This document shows, one piece after another, positions 13,427 to 21,094 of a stretch of 32,369 bases of DNA (positions are counted from its first letter, which is position 1; every line of letters begins with the position of its first letter). A model generated the notes under the pieces. That model made no database searches. It was not told the origin of the DNA and was given only the letters and a program-made list of their open reading frames with translations. A program made the position numbers and the translations under genes. The DNA is taken from positions 1 to 32,369 of the forward strand of contig CAJKWP010000004.1 of the NCBI GenBank assembly GCA_905203645.1, read 5' to 3'. This stretch comes from an uncultured Christensenella sp. GTDB taxonomy: Bacteria; Bacillota; Clostridia; Christensenellales; UBA1242.

Positions 13427-14680
13427 TTATTTTTTTATTATTTCAAAATCCGTGTCGCCAAGTTTTACTTGTACGATTTGCCCGATTTTTTGTGGCAATT
13501 TTGTTCTTATTTTTAAATAATTTGGTGTAAAACCATAAAAATAGCCATCTTTTTGCTCTTCAATCAAAACTTGCATAGTTTCGCCCAAATTTTGATTTAT
13601 ATAATTTTCTTCCATTTGGCTTGCAATTTTTTGAAGTATTTTTGTGCGCTGTTTGAGCACTTTTCCATCCAATGGTTTGTAAAGTTTTGATGCAACTGTG
13701 CCGTTGCGGTTTGAATATGGGAAAATGTGCATTTGAGCAAATCCAACTTTTTGGACAAAATTGCATGTATTTTCAAATTCGGCGTCGGTTTCGGTTGGAA
13801 ATCCAACTATTACATCGGTTGTTATGGCTGGATTTGAAAAGTTTTGTCTTAAAAGTTCGACCGCCAAAAGATATTGTTGTGTTGTGTATTTGCGGTTCAT
13901 GCTTTTCAAAACCACATCACTTCCGCTTTGCAGTGACAAGTGAAATTGTGGGCACAAGTTTTTACAATGTTTGATTTGCTCAACAAATTGCCTTGTTACG
14001 ACACCTTCTTCAAGCGAACCAATACGCAATCTTCCGTCGTAAAACGACAAACTTTCAATCAACTGTCCAAGTGCTTTTTTGCCGTCAATTTGAAAATCTG
14101 ACATATCTATGCCAGTCAGCACAATTTCCTTTACTCCCTGACTTTGCAGTTGTTTTACTTCGTCGATTATTTGATTCAGGTCACGACTCCTGCTTCTGCC
14201 ACGCAGATATGGGATAATGCAATAACTGCAAAAATTGTTGCAACCATCTTGAATTTTTACAAATGCACGCAAATTGCTTTGTTTTGCATTTGCATGAACA
14301 ATATATTGTGACGAAATATCAAATTCATTTTCACATTTTTGATATTGGTTTTGCAAAATAATGTCTGCCAAAACATTTTTGTCACGATTTCCAGTGACAA
14401 ATTTTACGTTTGGATATTGTTCAAACTGAGCGTGGTCTTTTTGACTTGCACAGCCACAAACAAAAATGTCTGCATCCGGATTTTGTGCAAGTACGCGGGA
14501 TATGCATTGCCTTGATTTGCGTTCGGCTTCGTTGGTTACTGCACAGGTGTTCAAAACATAAACGTCGGATTTTTCAAGTTTGTCGGTGACAGTGTGACCT
14601 TTTTGTTCAAATATGCCACGCAAAACATCGCTTTCATAAGAGTTTACTTTGCAACCGAGTGAAAAAATACAAATTTTCAT
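13427..14680 (-). CDS. mtaB: tRNA (N6-threonylcarbamoyladenosine-37-C2) methylthiotransferase
   Basis: A 417-residue radical-SAM enzyme that adds a methylthio group to t6A37 of ANN-decoding tRNAs. The N-terminal UPF0004 domain carries the three iron-sulfur Cys (LGCKVN, NTCAVT, CGCAS). The radical-SAM cluster motif is CNNFCSYC within KIQDGCNNFCSYCIIPYLRG, and a TRAM domain closes the protein. It fits MtaB (YqeV) better than MiaB or RimO by the CKVN motif. ATG 14680 overlaps the rsmE stop as ATGA and has a GGGGGA site upstream, indicating coupling. Confidence 0.94.
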   Translation of the reverse strand: MKICIFSLGCKVNSYESDVLRGIFEQKGHTVTDKLEKSDVYVLNTCAVTNEAERKSRQCISRVLAQNPDADIFVCGCASQKDHAQFEQYPNVKFVTGNRDKNVLADIILQNQYQKCENEFDISSQYIVHANAKQSNLRAFVKIQDGCNNFCSYCIIPYLRGRSRSRDLNQIIDEVKQLQSQGVKEIVLTGIDMSDFQIDGKKALGQLIESLSFYDGRLRIGSLEEGVVTRQFVEQIKHCKNLCPQFHLSLQSGSDVVLKSMNRKYTTQQYLLAVELLRQNFSNPAITTDVIVGFPTETDAEFENTCNFVQKVGFAQMHIFPYSNRNGTVASKLYKPLDGKVLKQRTKILQKIASQMEENYINQNLGETMQVLIEEQKDGYFYGFTPNYLKIRTKLPQKIGQIVQVKLGDTDFEIIKK

Positions 14681-15399
14681 TGCCATTCCCCCAACAAACA
14701 AAGTGTTGCGCTTGCAAGTGCTATGCACGCAGTTTCGGCACGCAAAATTGTTTTGCCAAGCGATACGGTTTTTGCATTTGCATTTTGCAAAAGTTCGACT
14801 TCACTTTGTGAAAAACCGCCTTCACTGCCAACGACCAAAGCAATCTTTTTTCCACTACATTTGTTCAAAAAGTCCGAAAGGTCACCAGTTTTGCTGTTTT
14901 CGTAAGCAAAGATAACCAAGTCAAAGGTTTTGAGTTGTTCAAGCATATTTTTGAAATTTGGCTGATTTGAAACACGAAGCAAATTTGCACGTTTGCATTG
15001 TTTGCAGGATTCAATAACAATTTTTTCAAATCTTGATTTTGGACTGCCGTCAAGTTTTGTGTTTGTGTATTCACTTTCAAAGAACACCAAGTTTTGCACG
15101 CCAAGTTCACAAAGTTTTTGAATTATCAAAGATTGATTGTCGGGCTTTTTTACAATGCCTTGAAAAACAGTAATTTGATTTTTGAGTTGATTTTCACTTT
15201 TTTGACAATCAAGCACGTTTGCAATCAAGTCACGTTTTGAAATTGCAGAAATTTGGCACTCGTAAAAATTGCCGTCACCATTGAACAGCAAAAATTTGTC
15301 GCCAATTTGCATACGCAAAACACGAGTGATATGCCCAAATTGCTCATCGTCAATTTTGACACTTTGCCCTATTTTTCCATTATAGTAAAATATTTTCAT
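14677..15399 (-). CDS. rsmE: 16S rRNA (uracil1498-N3)-methyltransferase
   Basis: A 240-residue SPOUT methyltransferase that modifies U1498 of 16S rRNA with S-adenosylmethionine. An N-terminal PUA-like domain (about 1-70) precedes the knotted domain, with VVGSEGGFS and SLGKTILRAETACIAL as cofactor-binding signatures. The ATG at 15399 begins the usual MKIFYY-type N-terminus but has no Shine-Dalgarno; a TATAAT box ends 6 nt before it, so the mRNA is probably leaderless. It is first in the seven-gene unit ending with tgt, with a 4-bp overlap to mtaB. Confidence 0.94.
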   Translation of the reverse strand: MKIFYYNGKIGQSVKIDDEQFGHITRVLRMQIGDKFLLFNGDGNFYECQISAISKRDLIANVLDCQKSENQLKNQITVFQGIVKKPDNQSLIIQKLCELGVQNLVFFESEYTNTKLDGSPKSRFEKIVIESCKQCKRANLLRVSNQPNFKNMLEQLKTFDLVIFAYENSKTGDLSDFLNKCSGKKIALVVGSEGGFSQSEVELLQNANAKTVSLGKTILRAETACIALASATLCLLGEWQ

Positions 15400-15405
15400 A
15401 TGTTT

Positions 15406-15414
15406 ATTATAACA
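15406..15414 (-). promoter_or_regulatory. Extended -10 promoter of the rsmE operon
   Basis: TGTTATAAT on the minus strand (15414-15406) is an extended -10 with a perfect hexamer; the -35 region is only T-rich. Transcription would start at or within a base or two of the rsmE ATG (15399). Confidence 0.6.
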
Positions 15415-15445
15415 CAACACAAAAAGAATAAAAACATTTTGGCAC

Positions 15446-15478
15446 AAAAAAAGACTGCCAAATTTGACAATCTTTTTT
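15446..15478 (-). terminator. Intrinsic terminator after clpX
   Basis: A 9-bp stem, AAGACTGCC (15451-15459) with GACAATCTT (15466-15474) including two G-U pairs, has a 6-nt loop and seven U's on the minus strand. T's on the plus-strand side make it potentially bidirectional. Confidence 0.85.
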
Positions 15479-15537
15479 GTTATTCAATTTTTGTTTTGAA
15501 ACATTTGAAATGAATTATTTTTCAACAAGTTTTGAAA

Positions 15538-16830
15538 TCAAGCAAAGTTCTTTGATTCTTCTTCTGCTGGTGTTTCACCAGTCACTATTTGAGGTTTGTA
15601 ATCAATTTTGGGTTGTGCATTTTGAGTGAAAAAGTCTTGGTCAAAGGTTATTTTTGAAATATTTTTGTTGCTTGGGGTTTCAAACATTATATCCAGCATG
15701 CGTTCTTCCAAAATTGTCCTGAGTCCCCTTGCTCCTGTTTTGAGTTCCATTGCTTTTTTTGCAACCGCTTTGACTGCTTCATCAGTAAATGCGATTTTTA
15801 TGTTATCCATATTGAACATTTTTTGATATTGTTTGAGTATTGCATTTTTGGGTTCGGTCAAAATCTTTACAAGTGCGTCACTTGTAAGATTGTTAAGTCC
15901 GACTACGATTGGCAATCTTCCGACAAATTCAGGTATAAGACCAAATTTTATAAGGTCGGTTGGTTGCAACGATTTTACAATATTTTGTTCCTCGTTTTCT
16001 TTTTGAGTTTTGATTTGGGCACCAAAACCAAGTGAAGTTTCGTTTATGCGTTTTTCGATGATTTTGTCAAGTCCAACAAATGCACCACCACAGATAAACA
16101 AAATGTTTGTTGTGTCGATTTGAAGCATTTCTTGATGTGGGTGTTTTCTGCCACCTTGTGGTGGAACAGAAGCAACAGTACTTTCGATAATTTTCAAAAG
16201 AGCTTGTTGTACACCCTCGCCCGAAACATCCCTTGTTATGGAAACGTTTTGAGTTTTGCGTGCTATTTTGTCGATTTCGTCAACATAAATAATTCCGCGT
16301 TGTGCTTTTGCGATGTCATAATCTGCATTTTGAATAAGTTTCAAAAGGATATTTTCGACGTCATCACCCACGTAACCCGCTTCGGTAAGAGTTGTTGCAT
16401 CGCAAGAAGCGAAAGGCACTTTGAGAATTTTTGCCAAAGTTTTGGCAAGCAATGTCTTTCCGCAACCGGTTGGTCCAACCATCAAAACGTTGCTTTTTTC
16501 AAGTTCGACAAATTCGTCCTTCTTGCTCTTTTTTGCAGAAAGGTTGTAATTTATACGTTTGTAGTGATTGTAAACTGCAACTGAAAGTACCCTTTTTGCG
16601 TCATCTTGTCCAATGATATATTGGTCAAGTTGTTCTTTGATTTGTTGTGGGGTTGGAAGTTCAATTTCGGTTTCGACCGACTTGATTGTGCGGTCGTCTT
16701 TCATTATTTCGCGACAAACTTCTATACATTCGTCACAAATAAAACTGTCGCCCGCTGGATTTGCAATCAAACGTTTTGCCAAGTTTTGTGGTTTTCCGCA
16801 AAAAGAACACGAAAATTTATCATTTTTCAT
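15538..16830 (-). CDS. clpX: ATP-dependent Clp protease ATP-binding subunit ClpX
   Basis: A 430-residue AAA+ unfoldase that feeds substrates to ClpP. The N-terminal zinc-binding domain has CSFC and CDEC (four Cys). Walker A is GPTGCGKT, Walker B IIYVDEIDKI, and the pore loops GYVGDD and RKH are present; sensor 2 GARGLR is near the C-terminus. The C-terminal tail is acidic. The Shine-Dalgarno AGGAGGC starts within the clpP stop codon 9 nt upstream, which couples the two subunits. Confidence 0.98.
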   Translation of the reverse strand: MKNDKFSCSFCGKPQNLAKRLIANPAGDSFICDECIEVCREIMKDDRTIKSVETEIELPTPQQIKEQLDQYIIGQDDAKRVLSVAVYNHYKRINYNLSAKKSKKDEFVELEKSNVLMVGPTGCGKTLLAKTLAKILKVPFASCDATTLTEAGYVGDDVENILLKLIQNADYDIAKAQRGIIYVDEIDKIARKTQNVSITRDVSGEGVQQALLKIIESTVASVPPQGGRKHPHQEMLQIDTTNILFICGGAFVGLDKIIEKRINETSLGFGAQIKTQKENEEQNIVKSLQPTDLIKFGLIPEFVGRLPIVVGLNNLTSDALVKILTEPKNAILKQYQKMFNMDNIKIAFTDEAVKAVAKKAMELKTGARGLRTILEERMLDIMFETPSNKNISKITFDQDFFTQNAQPKIDYKPQIVTGETPAEEESKNFA

Positions 16831-16839
16831 TGTTGCCTC

Positions 16840-17418
16840 CTATCTTTTTTCAAATATTTTGTCAATGAGTCCGTATTCCAATGCTTGTTCGGCAGACATA
16901 TAGAAATCGCGGTCGGTATCTTTTTCAACTTTTTCCAAAGGTTGACCAGTGCGTTCACTGAGTATTCTGTTGATCTTTTCTTTGATTTTTTGGATATGTT
17001 TTGCTTGTATTTCGATATCGCTTGCTTGACCCTGAGCGCCACCAAGTGGTTGATGAATCATGATTTCGCTGTTTGGAAGAGCAAAACGTTTGCCTTTTGT
17101 GCCACTGGCAAGCAAAAATGCACCCATAGATGCGGCAAGCCCGATACAGCAAGTTGAAACGTCGCACTTTATAAAGTTGATAGTGTCAAAGATTGCAAGT
17201 CCGGCACTTACGCTGCCACCTGGTGAGTTGATATACAAAAAGATATCTTTGTCAGGATTTTTGCCTTCCAAATAAATGAGTTGTGCAACAATCATATTTG
17301 CAACTGCATCGTTTATTTCGCCAGTCAAAAAGATTATGCGGTCTTCAAGTAATCTTGAATAAATATCATAAGACCTTTCGCCATTGCTGGTTTGGTCAAC
17401 TACCATTGGAACTAACAT
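16840..17418 (-). CDS. clpP: ATP-dependent Clp protease proteolytic subunit ClpP
   Basis: A 192-residue serine protease that forms the 14-mer degradation chamber. The catalytic triad is Ser97 (GLAASMGAF), His122 (MIHQPLGG) and Asp171 (DTDRDF). The N-terminus MLVPMVVDQTSNGERSYDIY is that of the mature enzyme. AAAAGGGG lies upstream of ATG 17418. It is between tig and clpX, 40 nt after tig; I see no CtsR-type heptad repeat upstream. Confidence 0.98.
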   Translation of the reverse strand: MLVPMVVDQTSNGERSYDIYSRLLEDRIIFLTGEINDAVANMIVAQLIYLEGKNPDKDIFLYINSPGGSVSAGLAIFDTINFIKCDVSTCCIGLAASMGAFLLASGTKGKRFALPNSEIMIHQPLGGAQGQASDIEIQAKHIQKIKEKINRILSERTGQPLEKVEKDTDRDFYMSAEQALEYGLIDKIFEKR

Positions 17419-17458
17419 CTTTTATTCCCCTTTTAAAGTTTTGCTGTTTTTGTTTTTT

Positions 17459-18739
17459 TTAAACAAGTTTGTTGTTTTTCATCAAAAAGTCGATAACTTT
17501 GTTCATCAAAATTTCGTTTTCAAAATACAAAAGTTGTTTTTCGCCCAAAGATTTTTTGTAATCTGCTACATCTTTTTTGTATTTTGTTGCAAGGTCTGCA
17601 ATTTTTGCGTCGATTTCGGCGTCAGTAACTTCAAGTTTTTCTTGTTTGATAAGTTCTTCCAAAACAAGTCTGGTTTTTACAGTTTGAACGGCTTGGTCAT
17701 GTCTTTCCTTTTTCAAGTCTTCGATAGTTGTGCCAGACCATGCAAGATAGTCGTCAAGTTTCATACCTTGGTAACTGAGGCGCATTTCAAAGTCACGAAT
17801 GAACATATCAAGTTGTCTTTCAACCAAAACTTCTGGAACGTCAACTTGTGCATTGTTTACAACTGCTTCGATAAGGTTGTTTTCGTTTTCTTGCTTGTTG
17901 TGTGCATCCAAACTTTCTTGCAAGTGTTTTTTGATATCTTGTTTGTATTCTTCCAAAGTTTCAAAGTCACTTACATTGCTTGCAAACTCGTCATTGAGTT
18001 CTGGAAGTTGTTTTTCTTCGATTTTTGAAATCAAGCAATCAAAAGTTGCTTGTTTGCCGTTGAGTTCAGCAACACCGTAATTTTCTGGGAAAGTTACGAC
18101 AACGTCTTTGCGTTGACCGATGTTAAGTCCAACAAGTTGGTCTTCAAAGTTGTCGATGAATGTGTGTGAGCCAAGTTCCAATCTGTGACCTTCGGCTGTG
18201 CCACCTTCAAACTTTTTGCCATCTACACTGCCCGAAAAGTCCAAAGTAACAATATCGCCAAGTTGTGATGGACGTTCAACAGTTACAAAGCGTGCTTGTC
18301 TTTGACGAACTTGTTCAAGTTCCTTGTCAACTTTTGTTTCGTCCAAAGTGTGTTCGTGTTTTTTGATTTCCAGTCCTTTGTATTGACCCAAAGTAACTTT
18401 TGGAACAACTGGAACGGTAGCCAAAATTACAAGTCCACTTTCGTCAAATTTTTCGATTTTGAGTTCGGGATTGTCAATAGGTTCGATTTCTTTTTCTTTT
18501 GTAAGACAATCATAATATTCTTTTGAAAATCCGATATCAATAGCGTCGTCAAAAAATACGTTTGCGCCATAATTTTGTTCGATAACTTTGCGTGGGGCTT
18601 TGCCTTTGCGGAAACCTTGAACATTGAATTTGCCTTTGTTTTCTTCGTATGCTTGATTTACATACTTTTCCCATTCTTCTGGGCTGATAGTGATTTTGAT
18701 TTGATATTTGTTGTTATCAAGTTTTTCAGTTGTATACAT
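17459..18739 (-). CDS. tig: Trigger factor (ribosome-associated chaperone/prolyl isomerase)
   Basis: A 426-residue chaperone that binds nascent chains at the ribosome exit. The N-terminal ribosome-binding domain contains the docking loop GFRKGKAPRKVI (about 42-53). A central FKBP-type prolyl isomerase domain (about 150-240, GDIVTLDFSGSVDGKKFEGG) and a helical C-terminal chaperone domain follow. Full length. The ribosome-binding site is AAGGAG. It heads the tig-clpP-clpX operon, the order usual in Bacillota and Proteobacteria. Confidence 0.97.
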   Translation of the reverse strand: MYTTEKLDNNKYQIKITISPEEWEKYVNQAYEENKGKFNVQGFRKGKAPRKVIEQNYGANVFFDDAIDIGFSKEYYDCLTKEKEIEPIDNPELKIEKFDESGLVILATVPVVPKVTLGQYKGLEIKKHEHTLDETKVDKELEQVRQRQARFVTVERPSQLGDIVTLDFSGSVDGKKFEGGTAEGHRLELGSHTFIDNFEDQLVGLNIGQRKDVVVTFPENYGVAELNGKQATFDCLISKIEEKQLPELNDEFASNVSDFETLEEYKQDIKKHLQESLDAHNKQENENNLIEAVVNNAQVDVPEVLVERQLDMFIRDFEMRLSYQGMKLDDYLAWSGTTIEDLKKERHDQAVQTVKTRLVLEELIKQEKLEVTDAEIDAKIADLATKYKKDVADYKKSLGEKQLLYFENEILMNKVIDFLMKNNKLV

Positions 18740-18761
18740 TTTTTCTCCTTAACCTTTTTCC

Positions 18762-18791
18762 ATTATAAACAAATTTGAATGGAATAAATCA
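18762..18791 (-). promoter_or_regulatory. Promoter of tig-clpP-clpX
   Basis: A perfect TATAAT (18767-18762) on the minus strand with a weak -35, TGATTT (18791-18786), 18 nt upstream. The predicted start near 18755 leaves a leader of about 16 nt. I see no convincing terminator between this and the gene before it. Confidence 0.5.
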
Positions 18792-18863
18792 TAATAAATT
18801 GTTGTTTTTTGTTTTTTTGCTTGTTTTGAAACGCTGAAATAATGGCTTAAAAGCGTGTTTTGA

Positions 18864-19145
18864 TTATCTTAAAATCAGCAAAATCAATATTGCAGTGACT
18901 GCGATTGCGTAAATAACGTACCAAGCGGTTTTGCGTTTTGTGCGAACATAGAACCATGCAACAATACAAGTCAGCACTGTTGAAATCCATTCGCCAACTT
19001 GCCTTATGTAATTTGCAACCGTAAGGTCCCAACCGCACCATTTGAACAAACATTGCAAAAGCAGTGCCAAAGCAATGCAAACAACCGCAACAAATGCGCA
19101 CAAGTAAATTATTCTGCGTACTTTCAAATCTTTGTTGGTGCTCAT
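18864..19145 (-). CDS. Small three-helix membrane protein, unknown function
   Basis: A 93-residue protein that I do not recognise. It has three predicted membrane helices (about 11-35, 51-67, 73-92), a short polar N-terminus and a charged RTKRKT loop before helix 3. It is rich in Cys and Trp for its size (four Cys and four Trp). The expression signals are good: AAGGAG with a short spacer before ATG 19145, and an extended -10 promoter. It stands alone between rluD and tig. A gene is supported by these signals and by the hydrophobic pattern. Confidence 0.72.
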   Translation of the reverse strand: MSTNKDLKVRRIIYLCAFVAVVCIALALLLQCLFKWCGWDLTVANYIRQVGEWISTVLTCIVAWFYVRTKRKTAWYVIYAIAVTAILILLILR

Positions 19146-19193
19146 AAACTCTCCTTTTAAAAACTATTTTGATACATTTTAAAAAAACGTTTT

Positions 19194-19222
19194 ATTTTAG
19201 CAAATTTGCCGAAATTTGTAAA
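19194..19222 (-). promoter_or_regulatory. Promoter of the 93-residue membrane protein, with a palindrome in the spacer
   Basis: TTTACA (19222-19217), 17-nt spacer, TAAAAT (19199-19194) with an extended TG. The perfect 10-bp palindrome GCAAATTTGC (19200-19209) sits in the spacer next to the -10 and could be an operator; this is inference. Confidence 0.65.
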
Positions 19223-19266
19223 GTATAATTGTTGCATTTGCAAACAAGAATGAAAATTTTGTATTG

Positions 19267-20160
19267 TCAAGATTCAAGTCTTTTCAAAACTTTTTGGAAA
19301 TAATCGGGCAAATCAAGAGTAAATTGCATTACAGTGTTGTCAAAAGGCTTCAAAAGTTCAAGTTTGTAAGCAAACAAAAGTTGTCCGCCGCCATAAAGAT
19401 GAGATTTTCCACCGTAAACTTCGTCACCCACGATTGGGTGATGCATATATGCACAATGCACTCTTATTTGATGTGTTCTGCCAGTTTGCAATGAAAATTC
19501 GACAAGGCAATAGCCATTGTATCTTTCCAATACTTTGTAATGAGTGATTGCCTGTTTTCCCTGACCGTCGGGCAAAACTGCCATTTTTTTGCGGTCTGTT
19601 TTGCTTCTGCCAAAACCTGTCGTTATTGTACCTTCGTCATCTTTCAAATTGCCAATCAAAAGTGCTTTGTATGAACGTTTGCAAACCTTTGTTGCAATTT
19701 GCTCTGACAAAAATTGATGTGCTTTGTCGTTCTTTGCGACCAACAAAAGTCCAGCGGTGTCTTTGTCGATGCGATGAACTATGCCCGGTCTTATGGTGTC
19801 AATATTTGCAAGATGATTGAAATGATACACAAGTGCATTTACAAGTGTGCCACTTTTGTTGCCAACAGCAGGATGAACAACAAGTCCTTTGGGCTTGTTG
19901 ATGACTGCAAAATTTTGGTCTTCATAGACTATATCAAGCGGAATATCTTCGCCATCCGCATTGAGCGAATTGTCAATCAAAGTATAATTTATTTTGTCGC
20001 CCTGCTTCAAAATTGTGCCAGACTTTGTTTTTTTGCCATTTATTGTTATCAAACCATCGTCAAACATATTTTTTATTTGCGAACGACTTTTGCCAAGTTT
20101 TTCGCTTAAAAAAATATCTGCACGGACATCGATTGGTTCAAAAATTTCAATTGTTTCCAT
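19267..20160 (-). CDS. rluD: Pseudouridine synthase, RluD/RluA family
   Basis: A 297-residue enzyme that converts uridines to pseudouridine in rRNA. An N-terminal S4 domain (SEKLGKSRSQIKNMFDDGLI, about 17-75) precedes the catalytic domain, with GIVHRIDKDTAGLL containing the catalytic Asp, and QTGRTHQIRVH. RluD-like (23S) activity is the usual assignment for this Bacillota locus. ATG 20160 lies inside the end of lspA (14-bp overlap) with AAGGAAG 9 nt upstream; a longer reading frame upstream lacks a start signal. Confidence 0.93.
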   Translation of the reverse strand: METIEIFEPIDVRADIFLSEKLGKSRSQIKNMFDDGLITINGKKTKSGTILKQGDKINYTLIDNSLNADGEDIPLDIVYEDQNFAVINKPKGLVVHPAVGNKSGTLVNALVYHFNHLANIDTIRPGIVHRIDKDTAGLLLVAKNDKAHQFLSEQIATKVCKRSYKALLIGNLKDDEGTITTGFGRSKTDRKKMAVLPDGQGKQAITHYKVLERYNGYCLVEFSLQTGRTHQIRVHCAYMHHPIVGDEVYGGKSHLYGGGQLLFAYKLELLKPFDNTVMQFTLDLPDYFQKVLKRLES

Positions 20161-20641
20161 TTGTTTTTTCTTCCTTTGTATAGAAAAACAAAAAGAACAC
20201 GGCAAAGCAAATTACGCCTGCGGTAAGTGCCATATCCGCGATATTGAAAATTGGAAAGTTGATAAAATCCAACTTGATGAAATCTTTTACAAAATGCAAT
20301 CCTTGACTGTTTGTATTTACAAGTCTGTCCCACAAATTGCCGACTGCACCACCCAAAATCAAACCAAAAGATACCGCATAAAGAGTGTTTTTGCCTTTGA
20401 AAAAGTGGTCAAATGTAACAAGTGCCAACAAAAACAAAATTGTAACGATTGCAAGGATAGTTGCTTTGCCATCAAAAATCGACCATGCGGCACCTGTGTT
20501 TTCTTGATAGTTTATGCTTAAAAGTCCCTTGATTAGCACAAAATTTTTGCCAGTAAAAACTGCCTTCAAAATTTGGTCAAGAGCAACTATGCCAACAAAC
20601 AAAGATGCAATTATGATGTTTTGTTTTGTTTTTTGTTTCAT
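20147..20641 (-). CDS. lspA: Lipoprotein signal peptidase (SPase II)
   Basis: A 164-residue aspartic membrane protease that removes signal peptides from prolipoproteins. It has four membrane helices. The two catalytic aspartates are in GNLWDRL and FNIADMALTAG, the family's GNxxDR and FNxAD motifs; NYQENTGAAWSIF is also conserved. The start overlaps the sepF stop as ATGA, and the ribosome-binding site AGGTGA lies in sepF. It is followed by rluD, the common lspA-rluD pair. Confidence 0.97.
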   Translation of the reverse strand: MKQKTKQNIIIASLFVGIVALDQILKAVFTGKNFVLIKGLLSINYQENTGAAWSIFDGKATILAIVTILFLLALVTFDHFFKGKNTLYAVSFGLILGGAVGNLWDRLVNTNSQGLHFVKDFIKLDFINFPIFNIADMALTAGVICFAVFFLFFYTKEEKTNGNN

Positions 20642-20988
20642 TCTTCACCTATGTCCAGATTACAATAAAATTTGTTGTCGTCTATTTTTTTGAGTTCGCC
20701 GTCCAAAGCAAAAATTGCACCAGAAATAAAATCCAAACTTCTGCCACGATTTTCTTTGAAATTTGAAAGGTCAATTATGAGTGTTTTGACATTTTTGAGT
20801 TCTTCCAGCACCATTTCAACTTCGTCTTGTGTGCGTGCATTGCGAGTGGTTGGCAACTGTTTGTGATAGTTGTTGTCAGTCAAAACAAACTGCGAATTTG
20901 TGGTTTGTTCCTTTTTTTGTTTTTTAGGTTCGGGTTTTGAGTCATCTTCAAAACCCAAAACACGCCAAATTGGACTTAAAAAACTCAC
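20638..20988 (-). CDS. sepF: Cell division protein SepF
   Basis: A 116-residue FtsZ-binding protein. The N-terminus SFLSPIWRVLGF fits the amphipathic membrane-binding helix of SepF. A polar linker (about 17-50) leads to the SepF core, with VKTLIIDLSNFKENRGRSLDFISGA split by motifs IIDLSNF, RSLDFISGAIFALDG and a final beta hairpin. It starts with GTG at 20988, supported by AGGAG 7 nt upstream; the frame runs further upstream without a start signal. It is followed directly by lspA, without the ylmG, ylmH and divIVA genes often found after sepF. Confidence 0.88.
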   Translation of the reverse strand: MSFLSPIWRVLGFEDDSKPEPKKQKKEQTTNSQFVLTDNNYHKQLPTTRNARTQDEVEMVLEELKNVKTLIIDLSNFKENRGRSLDFISGAIFALDGELKKIDDNKFYCNLDIGEE

Positions 20989-21013
20989 TGTACTTCTCCT
21001 TTGTAACAAAACA

Positions 21014-21043
21014 ATTTTAGCAAAGGGAAAAAAATTCTGTCAA
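21014..21043 (-). promoter_or_regulatory. Promoter of sepF-lspA-rluD
   Basis: A consensus TTGACA (21043-21038), 18-nt spacer, TAAAAT (21019-21014) with an extended TG, on the minus strand just past the groEL terminator. Confidence 0.8.
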
Positions 21044-21048
21044 GTAAA

Positions 21049-21077
21049 CAAAACAAAAATCCCCAAAAGGAGATTTT
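21049..21077 (-). terminator. Intrinsic terminator after groEL
   Basis: A 9-bp stem, AAAATCCCC (21056-21064) with GGAGATTTT (21069-21077) and one G-U pair, has a 4-nt loop, followed by a U-rich tract on the minus strand. It begins 18 bases past the groEL stop. Confidence 0.85.
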
Positions 21078-21094
21078 GTCATGTGTTTTCTGCA

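Noticed and set aside
18780..18863. Terminator after the 93-residue membrane protein (ACGCT...AGCGT)
   Set aside because: Only a 5-bp stem with a 16-nt loop and no U run.
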